Assembly: GCA_947260035.1 (NCBI GenBank) | Contig: CAMYOO010000001.1 | Coordinates: 1-40,579 of the forward strand | Direction: 5' to 3' | Length of the DNA stretch: 40,579 bases | From: an uncultured delta proteobacterium | GTDB lineage: Bacteria; Myxococcota_A; UBA9160; JAFDET01 | Shown: positions 31,536 to 40,579 of the stretch, one piece after another | How positions within the stretch are numbered: the first letter of the stretch is position 1 | How the letters are laid out: every line of letters begins with the position of its first letter | Program-made: the position numbers and the translations under genes | The notes under the pieces: generated by a model | What the model was told of the DNA's origin: nothing | Seen by the model: the letters and a program-made list of their open reading frames with translations, nothing else | Database searches by the model: none

Positions 31536-33414
31536 GGTCGCCCTCCCGCCCGGCGACCCGGGGAGCCGGGACCCGGCCCTCGAACCAGGCCGCGATCACC
31601 TGGCCGGCGATGGGCGCCGCCACCGCACCGCCGCCTCCCCCGTGCTCCACCAGGACCACCACGGCGATCTCCGGGGCCTCGGCCGGGGCGAATGCCGCAA
31701 ACCAGGCATGGTCGCGATACTTCACCGGGATCTCGTCACCCAGGTTCTCGGTGTGCTTCAGCGACACCACCTGCGCCGTGCCCGTCTTGCCCGCGACGCG
31801 CCAGCCGGGCACCCGGGCCCGTCCGCCGGTTCCCCCCGGGTCCATCACCACGGCTTCCAGGCCGCCCCGCACCGCCGCCAGCGCGCTCTCGCCCACCGGA
31901 GCGTTGCCCACCACCTTGACCGCAGGCTGCTCCACCAGCGCACCCTGGCTGTCGAACCGCGAGCGCACCAGACGCGGTTCGAGCACCTTGCCCCCGTTGG
32001 CGAGGCTCGCGAAGGAAACGGCCAGCTGGAGCGGTGTCACCAGGTTGAAGCCCTGGCCGATCGCCGCCGAGACCGTCTCGCCCTCGACCCACTTCTCACC
32101 GAAGCGCCTCTCCTTCCAGTCCATGGTGGGGACGAGGCCCGGACGCTCGCCGGGAAACGGCGCGCCGGTGCGGGTGCCGAGCCCGAAGCCGCGCGCGTAG
32201 TGCGCCATGCGGTCGATGCCCAGGCGCAGCCCGATGTTGTAGAAGTAGACGTCGCAGCTGTACTTGATCGCGTCGTGCAGATCCATCCAGCCGTGCCCCG
32301 CGCGCTTCCAGCAGCGGTAGGTGCGCCGGCCCAGCCGGAAGTGGCCCGGGCAGAAGAAGCGCTCCTTGCGGCCCACCACGCCTTCTTCCAGGGCGGCGGC
32401 CGCCACCAGCGCCTTGTAGGTCGAGCCGGGCGGGTACTGTCCGGCGACGGCGCGGTTCTGGAGGGGCTTCCTGGGATCGTCGCGCAGTGCGGACCACGTC
32501 TCGGGATCGATGCCCGCGGCGAAGTCGTTGGGGTCGAAGCCGGGGTACGAGACCAGGGCGAGGATGTCGCCGCTGCGGACGTCGAGCGCCACCACGGCGC
32601 CGGCCGGAATCGCGTCGGGCCCGGGCTCGGACAGCGCCCGGAGCGCAGCGCGCTGGAGATCCATGTCGATCGAGAGCATCACCGTGCCGCCGCGTACGGG
32701 ATTCACCTCTTCCAGCACGTCCACCTCGCGGCCGGCCACGTCGACCACGACGTTGCGACCGCCGGCGCGGCCGCGCAGGCTGGTCTCGAGCAGCGACTCC
32801 ACTCCGCTCTTGCCCACGACCTCGCCGGCTCGGTAGCCCGCGAATGCGCGGGTCTGGAGCTGTCGCTCGCTGATCTCGCCCAAGCTGCCCAGCACGTGCG
32901 CAGCCAGCGGCCCACCCAGGTAGTCGCGACGGGCGCGCACGTCGGTATGGACGCCGGGAAGCGCGTAGCGGTGGGTCTCGACCCGCGCCAGCTCCTCGAA
33001 GGCGAGATCGTCCAACAGCCGCACCGGCTGATGGAGGCGCCGACCACGCGGGTTGCCGACCTTCTCCGCCAGGCGCGCGGGGTCGTCCTCCAGCAGCTCG
33101 CCCAGCACGGACCAGGTGAGCTCCGGCTCGCGCAGCTCGCTGGGGATCACGGCTACACCGAAAGCCGGCCGCGTGGTCGCCAGGACGTCGCCGTCGCGCT
33201 CGAGGATGTCGCCGCGCGGCGCCTCGACCCGAACCGTGCGCACGAAGTTCCGTTCCGAGCGCACGCGCAGATCCTCGCCCTCGATGACCTGAAGCTGCAC
33301 CAGGCGCAGGAAGAACACCGCGAACACGACGCCGATCGCCAGCGCCAGCGCGCGCAGCGGCCCGTCCAGGCTCGAGTCCGCCCCCTGGCGGAAGCCGCCG
33401 CCCAGCCCCCCCAC
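31522..33414 (-). CDS. mrdA: Penicillin-binding protein 2 (transpeptidase)
   Basis: PBP2, the monofunctional transpeptidase of rod growth. The 630-residue protein has an N-terminal anchor (residues 20-40), a pedestal with RGDILERDGDVLATTRP, and the transpeptidase domain with Ser331-Thr-Tyr-Lys334 (PPGSTYKA), Ser386-Cys-Asp388 and Lys543-Thr-Gly545. The Ser-Cys-Asp motif replaces the usual SxN with Asp in the last place, as in many PBP2s. Its GTG directly abuts the mreD TAG. The last roughly 20 residues are basic and probably disordered. Confidence 0.95.
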   Translation of the reverse strand: MGGLGGGFRQGADSSLDGPLRALALAIGVVFAVFFLRLVQLQVIEGEDLRVRSERNFVRTVRVEAPRGDILERDGDVLATTRPAFGVAVIPSELREPELTWSVLGELLEDDPARLAEKVGNPRGRRLHQPVRLLDDLAFEELARVETHRYALPGVHTDVRARRDYLGGPLAAHVLGSLGEISERQLQTRAFAGYRAGEVVGKSGVESLLETSLRGRAGGRNVVVDVAGREVDVLEEVNPVRGGTVMLSIDMDLQRAALRALSEPGPDAIPAGAVVALDVRSGDILALVSYPGFDPNDFAAGIDPETWSALRDDPRKPLQNRAVAGQYPPGSTYKALVAAAALEEGVVGRKERFFCPGHFRLGRRTYRCWKRAGHGWMDLHDAIKYSCDVYFYNIGLRLGIDRMAHYARGFGLGTRTGAPFPGERPGLVPTMDWKERRFGEKWVEGETVSAAIGQGFNLVTPLQLAVSFASLANGGKVLEPRLVRSRFDSQGALVEQPAVKVVGNAPVGESALAAVRGGLEAVVMDPGGTGGRARVPGWRVAGKTGTAQVVSLKHTENLGDEIPVKYRDHAWFAAFAPAEAPEIAVVVLVEHGGGGGAVAAPIAGQVIAAWFEGRVPAPRVAGREGDRAAH

Positions 33415-33957
33415 CTAGAGCACCCGCTCCCGGGGCTCGACGCGAAGCGAACGCCGCCCCGGCTCGTCCTCGCCCGCCAACACGGCCGAAGCCCGCTGCA
33501 CGATCGCCAGCACCAGGGGCGCGAACAGCACGTTCAGGAGCGCGTGGATCAGCAGCCGGCGGACGAAAAGCCACTCGACCTGCAGGGGCACCTCGGTGAA
33601 GAGCCTGCCCACCCCGGCGAATCCCAGGTCGTAGGCCAGCGACAGCACCGCCACGAAGACCACCCGCGGAACCGGGCGCAGCAGGTTGAGCCGGAGGCTG
33701 GCGATGCGGGTGGCCGCGTAGGCGCCGACCAGCAGCAACGCGTGCTGCCCGAGCAATGCGCTGGTCAGGAAGTCCATCGCGTAGCCGACGGCGGCAGCCA
33801 CCAGCAGGCCCTCGACGCCGCCCACGGCGATGGCCAAGCCCACCACGCCCAGGAACACCAGGTCCGGGAACACGAAGCCCGGCGCCAGCGTCGCCAGGGC
33901 GCCCTGGATCCAGAGCGCCGCCAGGCCCAAGGCGGCCAGCCCCGGCACGCGCCTCAC
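33415..33957 (-). CDS. mreD: Rod-shape-determining protein MreD
   Basis: A 180-residue inner-membrane protein with five to six spans, small and poorly conserved as is normal for MreD. PDLVFLGVVGLAIAVGGVEG, GYAMDFLTSALLGQHALLLV and the last spans support the call, with position between mreC and mrdA decisive. It is thought to regulate MreC-PBP2. The GTG at 33957 overlaps mreC in GTGA. The C-terminus is a polar tail. Confidence 0.9.
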   Translation of the reverse strand: MRRVPGLAALGLAALWIQGALATLAPGFVFPDLVFLGVVGLAIAVGGVEGLLVAAAVGYAMDFLTSALLGQHALLLVGAYAATRIASLRLNLLRPVPRVVFVAVLSLAYDLGFAGVGRLFTEVPLQVEWLFVRRLLIHALLNVLFAPLVLAIVQRASAVLAGEDEPGRRSLRVEPRERVL

Positions 33958-34847
33958 CGGCGACCCCGTGACTCTCTGGGCAGCGCCCCTCCCTCCTCGG
34001 CGTAGAGGAGGTCCATCGTCGCGGCGCGCCAGAGCATGACGAAGACGCCCTCCAGGCGACCGAAGTCCACCGCGGGCTTCACCACGGCGGTCTGCAGCAG
34101 GTCGCCGGGCTCACCCACCTCGAGCACTTCGCCGATACGCAAGCCCTTCGGATAGGCGCCCCCCAGGCCCGAGGTGATCACGACGTCCCCCACGCGCACA
34201 TCGGAGCCGCGTACGGCGAACTCGAACTCGAGCCGCCCGTCCCGCAAGCCGCGCACGATGCCCAGCGCGCGGCTGCGCTGCACGATGCCGTCCATCGAGC
34301 TCTGGCGGTCAGTGATCAGCATGGCGCGGGACGCACGGCCGGATGTCTCGGTGACCAGCCCCGCCACTCCGCCCTCGGTGACCACCGGCATGCCCGAGCC
34401 CACGCCGTGGGTGCGACCGCGGTCGAGCAGCACCGAGCGGAACCAGGCGGACGCATCCTGCCCCACCACCTGGGCCGGCAGCATCGGCGTCTCGTACTCG
34501 CTGCGCATGGCCGCGATCTGGTCCAGGTAGCCGCTCTGCACCAGCGCTTCGCGGAACTGCAGGTTCTCATCTTCCAGCCGCGCCACCTGCTCGCGCAGGC
34601 GGTCGTTCTCACTGCGCACGGCCAGCAGTGCGATGTAGCGACCCCAGAGATCGACGGCAAAATTCGCGGGCGCGGTCAGGACACGCTGAACCGGTGCGGT
34701 CACATCCAGCAGCACGGACGCCACCATGCCGTGGTCGCGCCCCCCGGCGCGCAACGCACGACGATCCGTGACCATCGTGGCCAGCGTCAGCACCACGATC
34801 GTCGAGAAGACGAGCGGAATACGGAGTCGATCGAGAAGGTCGCGCAT
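33954..34847 (-). CDS. mreC: Rod-shape-determining protein MreC
   Basis: MreC, the periplasmic scaffold of the elongasome that activates PBP2. The 297-residue protein has one N-terminal span (about residues 8-26), a coiled coil (LLAVRSENDRLREQVARLED, about 75-105) and two beta barrels with VVGQDASAWFRSVLLDRGRT, GSGMPVVTEGGVAGLVTETS and GDVVITSGLGGAYPKGLRIG. It lies 38 bp after mreB. Confidence 0.95.
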   Translation of the reverse strand: MRDLLDRLRIPLVFSTIVVLTLATMVTDRRALRAGGRDHGMVASVLLDVTAPVQRVLTAPANFAVDLWGRYIALLAVRSENDRLREQVARLEDENLQFREALVQSGYLDQIAAMRSEYETPMLPAQVVGQDASAWFRSVLLDRGRTHGVGSGMPVVTEGGVAGLVTETSGRASRAMLITDRQSSMDGIVQRSRALGIVRGLRDGRLEFEFAVRGSDVRVGDVVITSGLGGAYPKGLRIGEVLEVGEPGDLLQTAVVKPAVDFGRLEGVFVMLWRAATMDLLYAEEGGALPRESRGRR

Positions 34848-34885
34848 GGCCCCCCAGCCCGCCGACCCGGCTCGCGATCAGGAAA

Positions 34886-36042
<1,157 letters not shown>

Positions 36043-36066
36043 CCCACGGGCCGACGCCTTCCTCTC

Positions 36067-36102
36067 TTGCTGAGGAACGCGGACCCCCTACCCTAGGCCC
36101 CC
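36067..36102 (+). promoter_or_regulatory. Promoter of the isomerase gene
   Basis: TTGCTG (36067-36072) and TACCCT (36089-36094) are spaced 16 bp, and the GTG at 36103 follows after eight bases. The expected start point coincides with the GTG, so the mRNA may be leaderless. This arrangement supports the GTG over the ATG at 36115. Confidence 0.5.
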
Positions 36103-37632
36103 GTGCTGGAAACCATGCGCCGTGGACGCCGTTGGGGAACCGCCGCCCTCGTGGTCGGAGTGGGAGGCGTATTCGTCGCCTACCTGGGCCTGGGTGGCCC
36201 CATGCAATGCACCCAGACCGCCGCCGTGATCCAGGTGGGCAACCGTCACTTCTACGCCAGCGACTTCAACCGGGTCCTGGAGCAGCAAGACCGCTACCTG
36301 CAGGAGCGCCTGGGCGAAGGCTACGACCGCCGCCAGGCGGACGAGTGGCTCAAGCAATCCACCCAGGGCACCTTGATCCGCCAGGCCATCCTGGCGCAAG
36401 AGGCCCAGCGCCTGGGCCTGGACGCCAGCGTGGGCGAGGAGCGGGCCGCAGTGAAGGCCATCCCCGGCCTGACCGACGATGAGGGCCGGGTCGACCGCGA
36501 GACCTACGAGCGCTTCTACCTCTACGAGTACGGCAGCGAGGACGCCTTCCGGCGCGTGCTGCGGGATGACCTGCTGGCGGCCAAGATGCAGCGCCTGCTG
36601 CTGGCGTCGGCCTTCGTGTCCGATGCCGAGGCCCGCGACGCGGCGCTCTACGCCGGCCAGGAGATCCGGCTCGCCTACGTGGCGTTCGAGGAGAACCCCG
36701 ACGAGGCCGCCGAGACCGTGACCGAGGAGGATGTGACCACCTTCCTGAGCACCTCGGCGGAGCGCGTGATGGCCCTCTACGAGGAGCGCCGGGACCAGTT
36801 CGTCCAGGACGAGGCGGTCCAGGCGCGCCACATCCTGATCCAGGTGGCCCCGGACGCGACCGAGGGCGAGGTAGCGGAGGCCGAGACCCGGGCTGCCGCG
36901 GCCCGCACCCGGGTCGAGGGCGGCGAGGAGTTCGCCGTCGTGGCCGAGGAGATCTCCGACGACCCCGGCTCCAAGGAGCGCGGCGGCGATCTGGGCTTCT
37001 TCAGCCGCGGCCAGATGACACCCCCCTTCGAAGAGGCGGCATTCAGCGCCGTGCCCGGAGAGCTGGTGGGGCCGGTGCGCAGCGACTTCGGCTTCCACGT
37101 GGTCCTCGTGGAGGCGCACCGGGAGGCGGGCGAGCAGACCCTGGAGCAGGTTCAGGCCGACCTGGCTCGCGAGCTGCTGGCCCAGGACCGCGCCAGTGCG
37201 GCGCTCCGGGTCCGCGCGGAAGCCCTGCGCGATGCCCAGGGCGAGAGTGGGGGCCTGGAGCAGGCGGCCCGAGACGAGGGCCTGACCCTGGAACGCACCA
37301 GCTGGGTCTCACGCCGCCCCGACGGGTTCGTGCCCGGGATCGGCGCCTCCCTGGCCCTGCAGGACGAGGCCTTCTCCCTGACCGCCGAGGCTCCGACCTC
37401 ACCTCGGATCTTCGAGGTGCAGGGCAAGCAGGTCCTGATCCAGCTGCTGGAGCGCCGTGGTCCCGAGGAAGAGGCCATGGAGCTGGCCATCGCCAACGAA
37501 CGCGAACGCCTGCTCAGCGCCCGGCGCAACGAGATCCTGGAGCAGTGGATCAACAGCCGGCGCCGCGTGCTCTCCGCCGAGGGCCAGCTCCACGTCAACC
37601 TCGCCGCCCTCGACCAGCCCAGCGGCCGCTAG
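36103..37632 (+). CDS. PpiD/SurA-like parvulin peptidyl-prolyl isomerase
   Basis: A 509-residue envelope chaperone. After a basic tail an N-terminal anchor (WGTAALVVGVGGVFVAYLGL, about residues 11-30) leads to a SurA-like chaperone domain (VGNRHFYASDFNRVLEQQDR and onward). The parvulin domain is at about 240-345: QARHILIQVAPDATEGEV, EEISDDPGSKERGGDLGFF, FSRGQMTPPFEEAAFSAVPG and VRSDFGFHVVLVEAH. The C-terminal part carries a second, more divergent PPIase-like or chaperone segment. Being membrane-anchored, PpiD is the closest model. The start is GTG 36103 (promoter spacing) or ATG 36115, which would drop four residues. Confidence 0.88.
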   Translation: MLETMRRGRRWGTAALVVGVGGVFVAYLGLGGPMQCTQTAAVIQVGNRHFYASDFNRVLEQQDRYLQERLGEGYDRRQADEWLKQSTQGTLIRQAILAQEAQRLGLDASVGEERAAVKAIPGLTDDEGRVDRETYERFYLYEYGSEDAFRRVLRDDLLAAKMQRLLLASAFVSDAEARDAALYAGQEIRLAYVAFEENPDEAAETVTEEDVTTFLSTSAERVMALYEERRDQFVQDEAVQARHILIQVAPDATEGEVAEAETRAAAARTRVEGGEEFAVVAEEISDDPGSKERGGDLGFFSRGQMTPPFEEAAFSAVPGELVGPVRSDFGFHVVLVEAHREAGEQTLEQVQADLARELLAQDRASAALRVRAEALRDAQGESGGLEQAARDEGLTLERTSWVSRRPDGFVPGIGASLALQDEAFSLTAEAPTSPRIFEVQGKQVLIQLLERRGPEEEAMELAIANERERLLSARRNEILEQWINSRRRVLSAEGQLHVNLAALDQPSGR

Positions 37633-37827
37633 CGCGGCCCCCCCTCATCGCACGACGCAACGCCGCTGGACGCCGCTCGCGCTCCCTGGCCACGCCGCGG
37701 CGCTTGACTTCCTCCGGCCCACACGCCCAGTGTCGGGGAGGCGACATCCGCTGTTGTTGCCGCCACGACAGCATCCATTCCCCACCAGTGGTACTGAAAC
37801 GTCTGCAACTTGGGTGGAAGTACTCCG
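37633..37827. other. Intergenic region before the lipoprotein hydrolase
   Basis: This 195-bp stretch has no convincing gene. TTGACT at about 37703 could be a -35 but I see no matching -10. A GGAAG (about 37815) serves as ribosome site for the ATG at 37828. Nothing else stands out. Confidence 0.4.
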
Positions 37828-39774
37828 ATGAACACCAATCCGCGCGGACTCGCGGGAGTTCGGCAGCGAGCTGGCGTTCCTAGCGTCGCTGGCGTGGTTC
37901 TGTACAAGACCGCAGCCGCCTCGAGCGGACATTTGGCAGCGGCACTGCTGCTTCTGGCGCTGTTGCCGACATTCGCGGCCTGCCAGCCGTCGGTGATTCA
38001 GGAGTACGTGAGCGTGCCGGGCTTCGTCGAACCCCACACCCCGGGCTCCGGCGACCCCAGCGAGATGCCGCCGGCCGATCGGCTCACGCAGCTCCTGGGC
38101 ACGGACATCGACCTCAACCAGGTGAGCTACGTGCGCACGACCTGGGTGAAGCAGCGCCGGCGCCACGAGCACCCTGGCCGATTGCTCGGGCCGAAACCCG
38201 GGATCGTGCTGATCCTGGTGCCGGGCCTTCCCGCCGGCGCCGCCTCGCTGGACCCGCTGGCGCGCGATCTGGTCGCGGCGTTCCGGGGCGAGCTCGAGGT
38301 CTGGGCCATCGACCGGCGCCCAAACCAGCTCGAGGACCGCCTCGGCACCGAGCACGCGCGCGCGGGCGCCTCGGGCGCCGCCCCGGAGGCGCTGGCCGAG
38401 GGCGCCCAGTTCTACTTCGCCGACACGGACCTCTTGCCGCTCGGGAACTTCCCGGGTCCCGAGGACCTGGACGTCAAGCTCGACGGCGTGCTCGATCCGC
38501 GCATGCCGCTCCCCGAGGCATCGGGGGGCACGCGGGAAGTCCTGATCCTCGAGCAGGACGACGCGCGCTTCATGGCGCACTGGGGCGTCGACACCTACGT
38601 CCGGGATTGGCGGATCCTCGTGCAGCAGGCGCGCCAGCGCGTCGGCCCGCGCGGTCTCGTGATCTTCGGCGGGCACTCCCACGGCACGACCTGGGCCTCG
38701 ATCTTCGCCGCGTACGACTTCGACCCGGGCCCCGGAGTGGACGCCGCCCATCACCTGATCGACGGCCTGGTACTGCTCGAGGGAGGCGGCGTCACGGCCG
38801 ACGGCGGCTTCGGCGTGATTGGCGACGTCGATCCGCCCGCGGACGCGCAGGAGTACCGCGCCATCGTAGAGGCGCTGGCCGCGCCTGGCGGGCCCGATGT
38901 CTTCGTGGACGACTTCGTGCTGGGCGGGGTGCCGCTCGTGAGGCTCCAGGACCTCGGACCCGCCGCCGAGATCGCGGCCCTGGCCGGCGTCTACCAGCCC
39001 GACGAGCCGGCCCTGGCCCGCCGGACCCCTGTCCTAGGCACCGGGCTGCTCTCGTTCGTATTCCCCAGCCCCGCCACGAACCTGGCGTCCGCCGGCTTCT
39101 TCCTCGACGACGACTTCCAGCCGCTGGCGACCTTCCGAGCGTCCATCGGCTTCGGCGATGACGGGCCCAACACGCTCTTCTCGCTGCCCTTCCAGGATGC
39201 GACGGGCTTCCTGCGCGAGTTCTACATCGCCGGGCCCCGGCCCGACGGAGCCTTGCGCACGTGGCAGCGCTTCGACTCCCCGGCGCTTCCGACGTGCCCA
39301 CCGCAGATCCCCGACCAGAGCCCCGGCTGTGCGCTCCTCGACAACGGGCCGCCCTCGGATCCGGACGACCCCGACGACCCGCCGCGCGAGAACGGCCTGG
39401 AGCGGGAGGTCACCGACATCGACGTCCTGCTGCGCTCGCAGTTCGAGCACCGCGCCGGCCTGGAGTGGTACTTCGGCGCCGGCCGTATCGACATCGACCT
39501 CGCCTTTGGAAACGACTCGAGCGCACTCGGCGACGAGTCCCTGCTGGCGGTGACGCAGAACGCACAGGTGGACGTCCCCGTGCTCGCCATCGGAGGATCG
39601 AACGGACTGACCCCGGAGCCCGGGTCCTTCGCCACCTATCTCGACTCGATCGCCACTCCGCTCGAGGATCAGGAGGTCGTGATCCTCGAGGGCTACGCGC
39701 ACCTCGACGTGGCGACCGCGCGCGACAACGAGGCCGTGGCGGTGATCGCCGACTGGATCGCGCGGCTCCGCTAG
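37828..39774 (+). CDS. Probable lipoprotein alpha/beta hydrolase
   Basis: A 648-residue exported protein. The hydrophobic segment AAALLLLALLPTFAACQPS ends in Cys52, a likely lipidation site. The nucleophile is probably Ser284 in FGGHSHGTTWAS (GxSxG), with a Gly/Leu-rich PGIVLILVPGLPAGAASL strand before it, and His625 in LEGYAHLDVATARDNEAV fits the catalytic histidine; Asp could not be fixed. There are inserts between core elements and a Pro/Asp-rich linker PSDPDDPDDPPRENGLERE. The substrate is unknown; an esterase or lipase-like role at the outer membrane is inference. An in-frame GTG near residue 23 would give a more normal signal length; the ATG at 37828 has the better ribosome site. Confidence 0.75.
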   Translation: MNTNPRGLAGVRQRAGVPSVAGVVLYKTAAASSGHLAAALLLLALLPTFAACQPSVIQEYVSVPGFVEPHTPGSGDPSEMPPADRLTQLLGTDIDLNQVSYVRTTWVKQRRRHEHPGRLLGPKPGIVLILVPGLPAGAASLDPLARDLVAAFRGELEVWAIDRRPNQLEDRLGTEHARAGASGAAPEALAEGAQFYFADTDLLPLGNFPGPEDLDVKLDGVLDPRMPLPEASGGTREVLILEQDDARFMAHWGVDTYVRDWRILVQQARQRVGPRGLVIFGGHSHGTTWASIFAAYDFDPGPGVDAAHHLIDGLVLLEGGGVTADGGFGVIGDVDPPADAQEYRAIVEALAAPGGPDVFVDDFVLGGVPLVRLQDLGPAAEIAALAGVYQPDEPALARRTPVLGTGLLSFVFPSPATNLASAGFFLDDDFQPLATFRASIGFGDDGPNTLFSLPFQDATGFLREFYIAGPRPDGALRTWQRFDSPALPTCPPQIPDQSPGCALLDNGPPSDPDDPDDPPRENGLEREVTDIDVLLRSQFEHRAGLEWYFGAGRIDIDLAFGNDSSALGDESLLAVTQNAQVDVPVLAIGGSNGLTPEPGSFATYLDSIATPLEDQEVVILEGYAHLDVATARDNEAVAVIADWIARLR

Positions 39775-39823
39775 ACACGAGCATCGATCGAATGAACCGG
39801 CTGCGTCCTGAAGACCTGGCTCA

Positions 39824-39859
39824 CTGTCCGCCCGTCGCCCGAAGGCTGCGGGCGGACAG
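39824..39859. terminator. Bidirectional terminator hairpin
   Basis: CTGTCCGCCCG (39824-39834) and CGGGCGGACAG (39849-39859) form a perfect 11-bp stem with a 14-base loop, in which GCC-CGAA-GGC can add three more pairs. It sits between the convergent hydrolase and sigma-factor genes. No T-run follows on either strand. Confidence 0.6.
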
Positions 39860-39877
39860 CGTGCTTCGATCCGCCGG

Positions 39878-40579
39878 CTAGGCGTCCACCTCGGCGATGG
39901 CGGTGGTGGCGGCGAACTCCGCCAGGTCGTCGCCGAAGATCGATGCGCGCAGCTTGGCCAGCGCGCGGGCCTCCAGCTGGCGCACGCGCTCGCGCGAGAG
40001 CCCCAACTTGGTGCCGATCTCCTCGAGGGTGTGGTCCTCGTTGCCGTTCATCCCGAAGCGCCAGCGCAGGATGTTGCGCTCTCGATCGGACAGCGTCTCG
40101 ACCGAGCGCTGGGTCACTTCCTGGAGCCGGCGATGGTCGATGTCACCGACGGGCGAGTGCCCTGAGGCGTCCTTCACGAAGTCGCCCACCAGCTTGCCCT
40201 CGGTGCCCCGCACCTCCGCCTCGAGGCTCACCGGATCCCGGGTGATCTGGTCCAGGCTTTCTGCCTGGGCCGGGTCCATCCCGATGGTCTCGGCCACCTC
40301 GGTCGGCGTCGGGCGCCGGCCCAGCTTGGTCTCCAGGGCGCTGGAAGCGCGGTTGTAGCGCAGCAGCGTGTCGTGCATGTGGCTGGGAATCCGGATCGTG
40401 CGCGAGTGATTCTGGATCGCGCGGATCAGCGCCTGTCGGATCCACCACAGCGCGTAGGTGGAGAACTTGTGCCCCCGCGTGTAGTCGAACTTCTCGACGG
40501 CGCGGATCAGGCCCAGGTTCCCCTCCTGGATCAGGTCCTGGAAGGTGATGCCCATGTTCCGGTAGTCCTTCGCGATGGC
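39878..40579 (-). CDS. RNA polymerase sigma-70 family factor (5' end outside window)
   Basis: The 3' part of a sigma-70 family gene, 233 codons running off the right edge, so the start is not in the window. Region 2 is complete: [20 protein letters not shown] and [20 protein letters not shown]. Region 3 is [20 protein letters not shown], and region 4 has [20 protein letters not shown] with the helix-turn-helix [19 protein letters not shown]. This is the primary or RpoS-like (group 1 or 2) class rather than ECF. The acidic 1.1 region that would mark RpoD is beyond the edge, so I assign no symbol. Its TAG lies just past the hairpin. Confidence 0.9.
   Translation of the reverse strand, partial: AIAKDYRNMGITFQDLIQEGNLGLIRAVEKFDYTRGHKFSTYALWWIRQALIRAIQNHSRTIRIPSHMHDTLLRYNRASSALETKLGRRPTPTEVAETIGMDPAQAESLDQITRDPVSLEAEVRGTEGKLVGDFVKDASGHSPVGDIDHRRLQEVTQRSVETLSDRERNILRWRFGMNGNEDHTLEEIGTKLGLSRERVRQLEARALAKLRASIFGDDLAEFAATTAIAEVDA

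Noticed and set aside
37703-37735. TTGACT as a promoter for the lipoprotein gene
   Set aside because: No -10 at a suitable distance.
39792-39881. A 29-codon frame after the lipoprotein gene, ending in a CTAG that overlaps the sigma-factor stop
   Set aside because: It spans the terminator hairpin, has no ribosome site or -10, and its composition follows the stem sequence. The ending is intriguing but insufficient.

Overview
The window is about 40.6 kb of GC-rich DNA (roughly 70% G+C by eye), densely coding on both strands. It comes from a Gram-negative bacterium: it has lpxD and gmhA for lipopolysaccharide and a complete mreB-mreC-mreD-mrdA-rodA elongasome cluster. A fused uroporphyrinogen methyltransferase/synthase (cobA-hemD), an HxlR-SCP2 regulator, ABC1 kinase and LLM oxidoreductase fit a deltaproteobacterial or Myxococcota-like lineage. 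That placement is inference; no rRNA, tRNA or other marker gene was seen. There is no CRISPR array, prophage or recognisable transposase. Most of the window looks like core chromosome.

Layout. (1) 1-147: two copies of a dispersed 25-bp repeat, then a small membrane protein. (2) 444-6654, minus: a universal stress protein leads lpxD, rnhB, truD, cysK, a gamma-carbonic-anhydrase-like protein and a TetR regulator; acpP follows with its own ribosome site. (3) 6765-11307, plus: PLP enzyme, Tat-exported small subunit, GMC oxidoreductase, MATE exporter. (4) A CBS-pair protein (minus) diverges from a plus-strand run: an unknown helical protein, a membrane protein with an acidic repeat insert, ABC1/UbiB kinase, LLM flavin enzyme, double cupredoxin-like secreted protein, a 56-codon glutathione-peroxidase relic and an MFS transporter. 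(5) 18223-19357: small membrane protein and HxlR-SCP2 regulator around an AT-rich divergent promoter. (6) 19427-28334, minus: gmhA, an uncharacterised conserved gene, a macro-domain protein, then tetrapyrrole genes hemX-hemA-hemC-cobA/hemD-hemB, followed by a 59-residue DUF4177-like protein, a Cache-like secreted protein and a PPOX protein. (7) 28422-29189, plus: Cys-less rhodanese-like protein and thioredoxin. (8) 29227-29701: a 475-bp imperfect palindrome. (9) 29694-35923, minus: mreB, mreC, mreD, mrdA, rodA and an HAD phosphatase. (10) 36103-39774, plus: a PpiD/SurA-like isomerase and a lipoprotein hydrolase. (11) A sigma-70 family factor (minus) runs off the right edge.

Organisation. Thirteen adjacent gene pairs overlap by exactly four bases (ATGA, GTGA or TTGA), so translational coupling is the rule and GTG starts are common. 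In contrast, several genes that lead transcription units have no Shine-Dalgarno sequence. They carry a TANNNT -10 hexamer 6-8 bases before the start codon, the geometry expected of leaderless mRNAs. Convergent genes twice share a CTAG in which both TAG stops overlap.

Most worth following up: the large palindrome and its related short repeats, the leaderless pattern, the uncharacterised gene coupled to gmhA, the glutathione-peroxidase relic, the spacer palindrome in the stress-protein promoter, the acidic triple-repeat insert and the REP-like dyad at 19357-19417. I did not find a clear defence system, secondary-metabolite cluster or other obviously new multi-gene machine.
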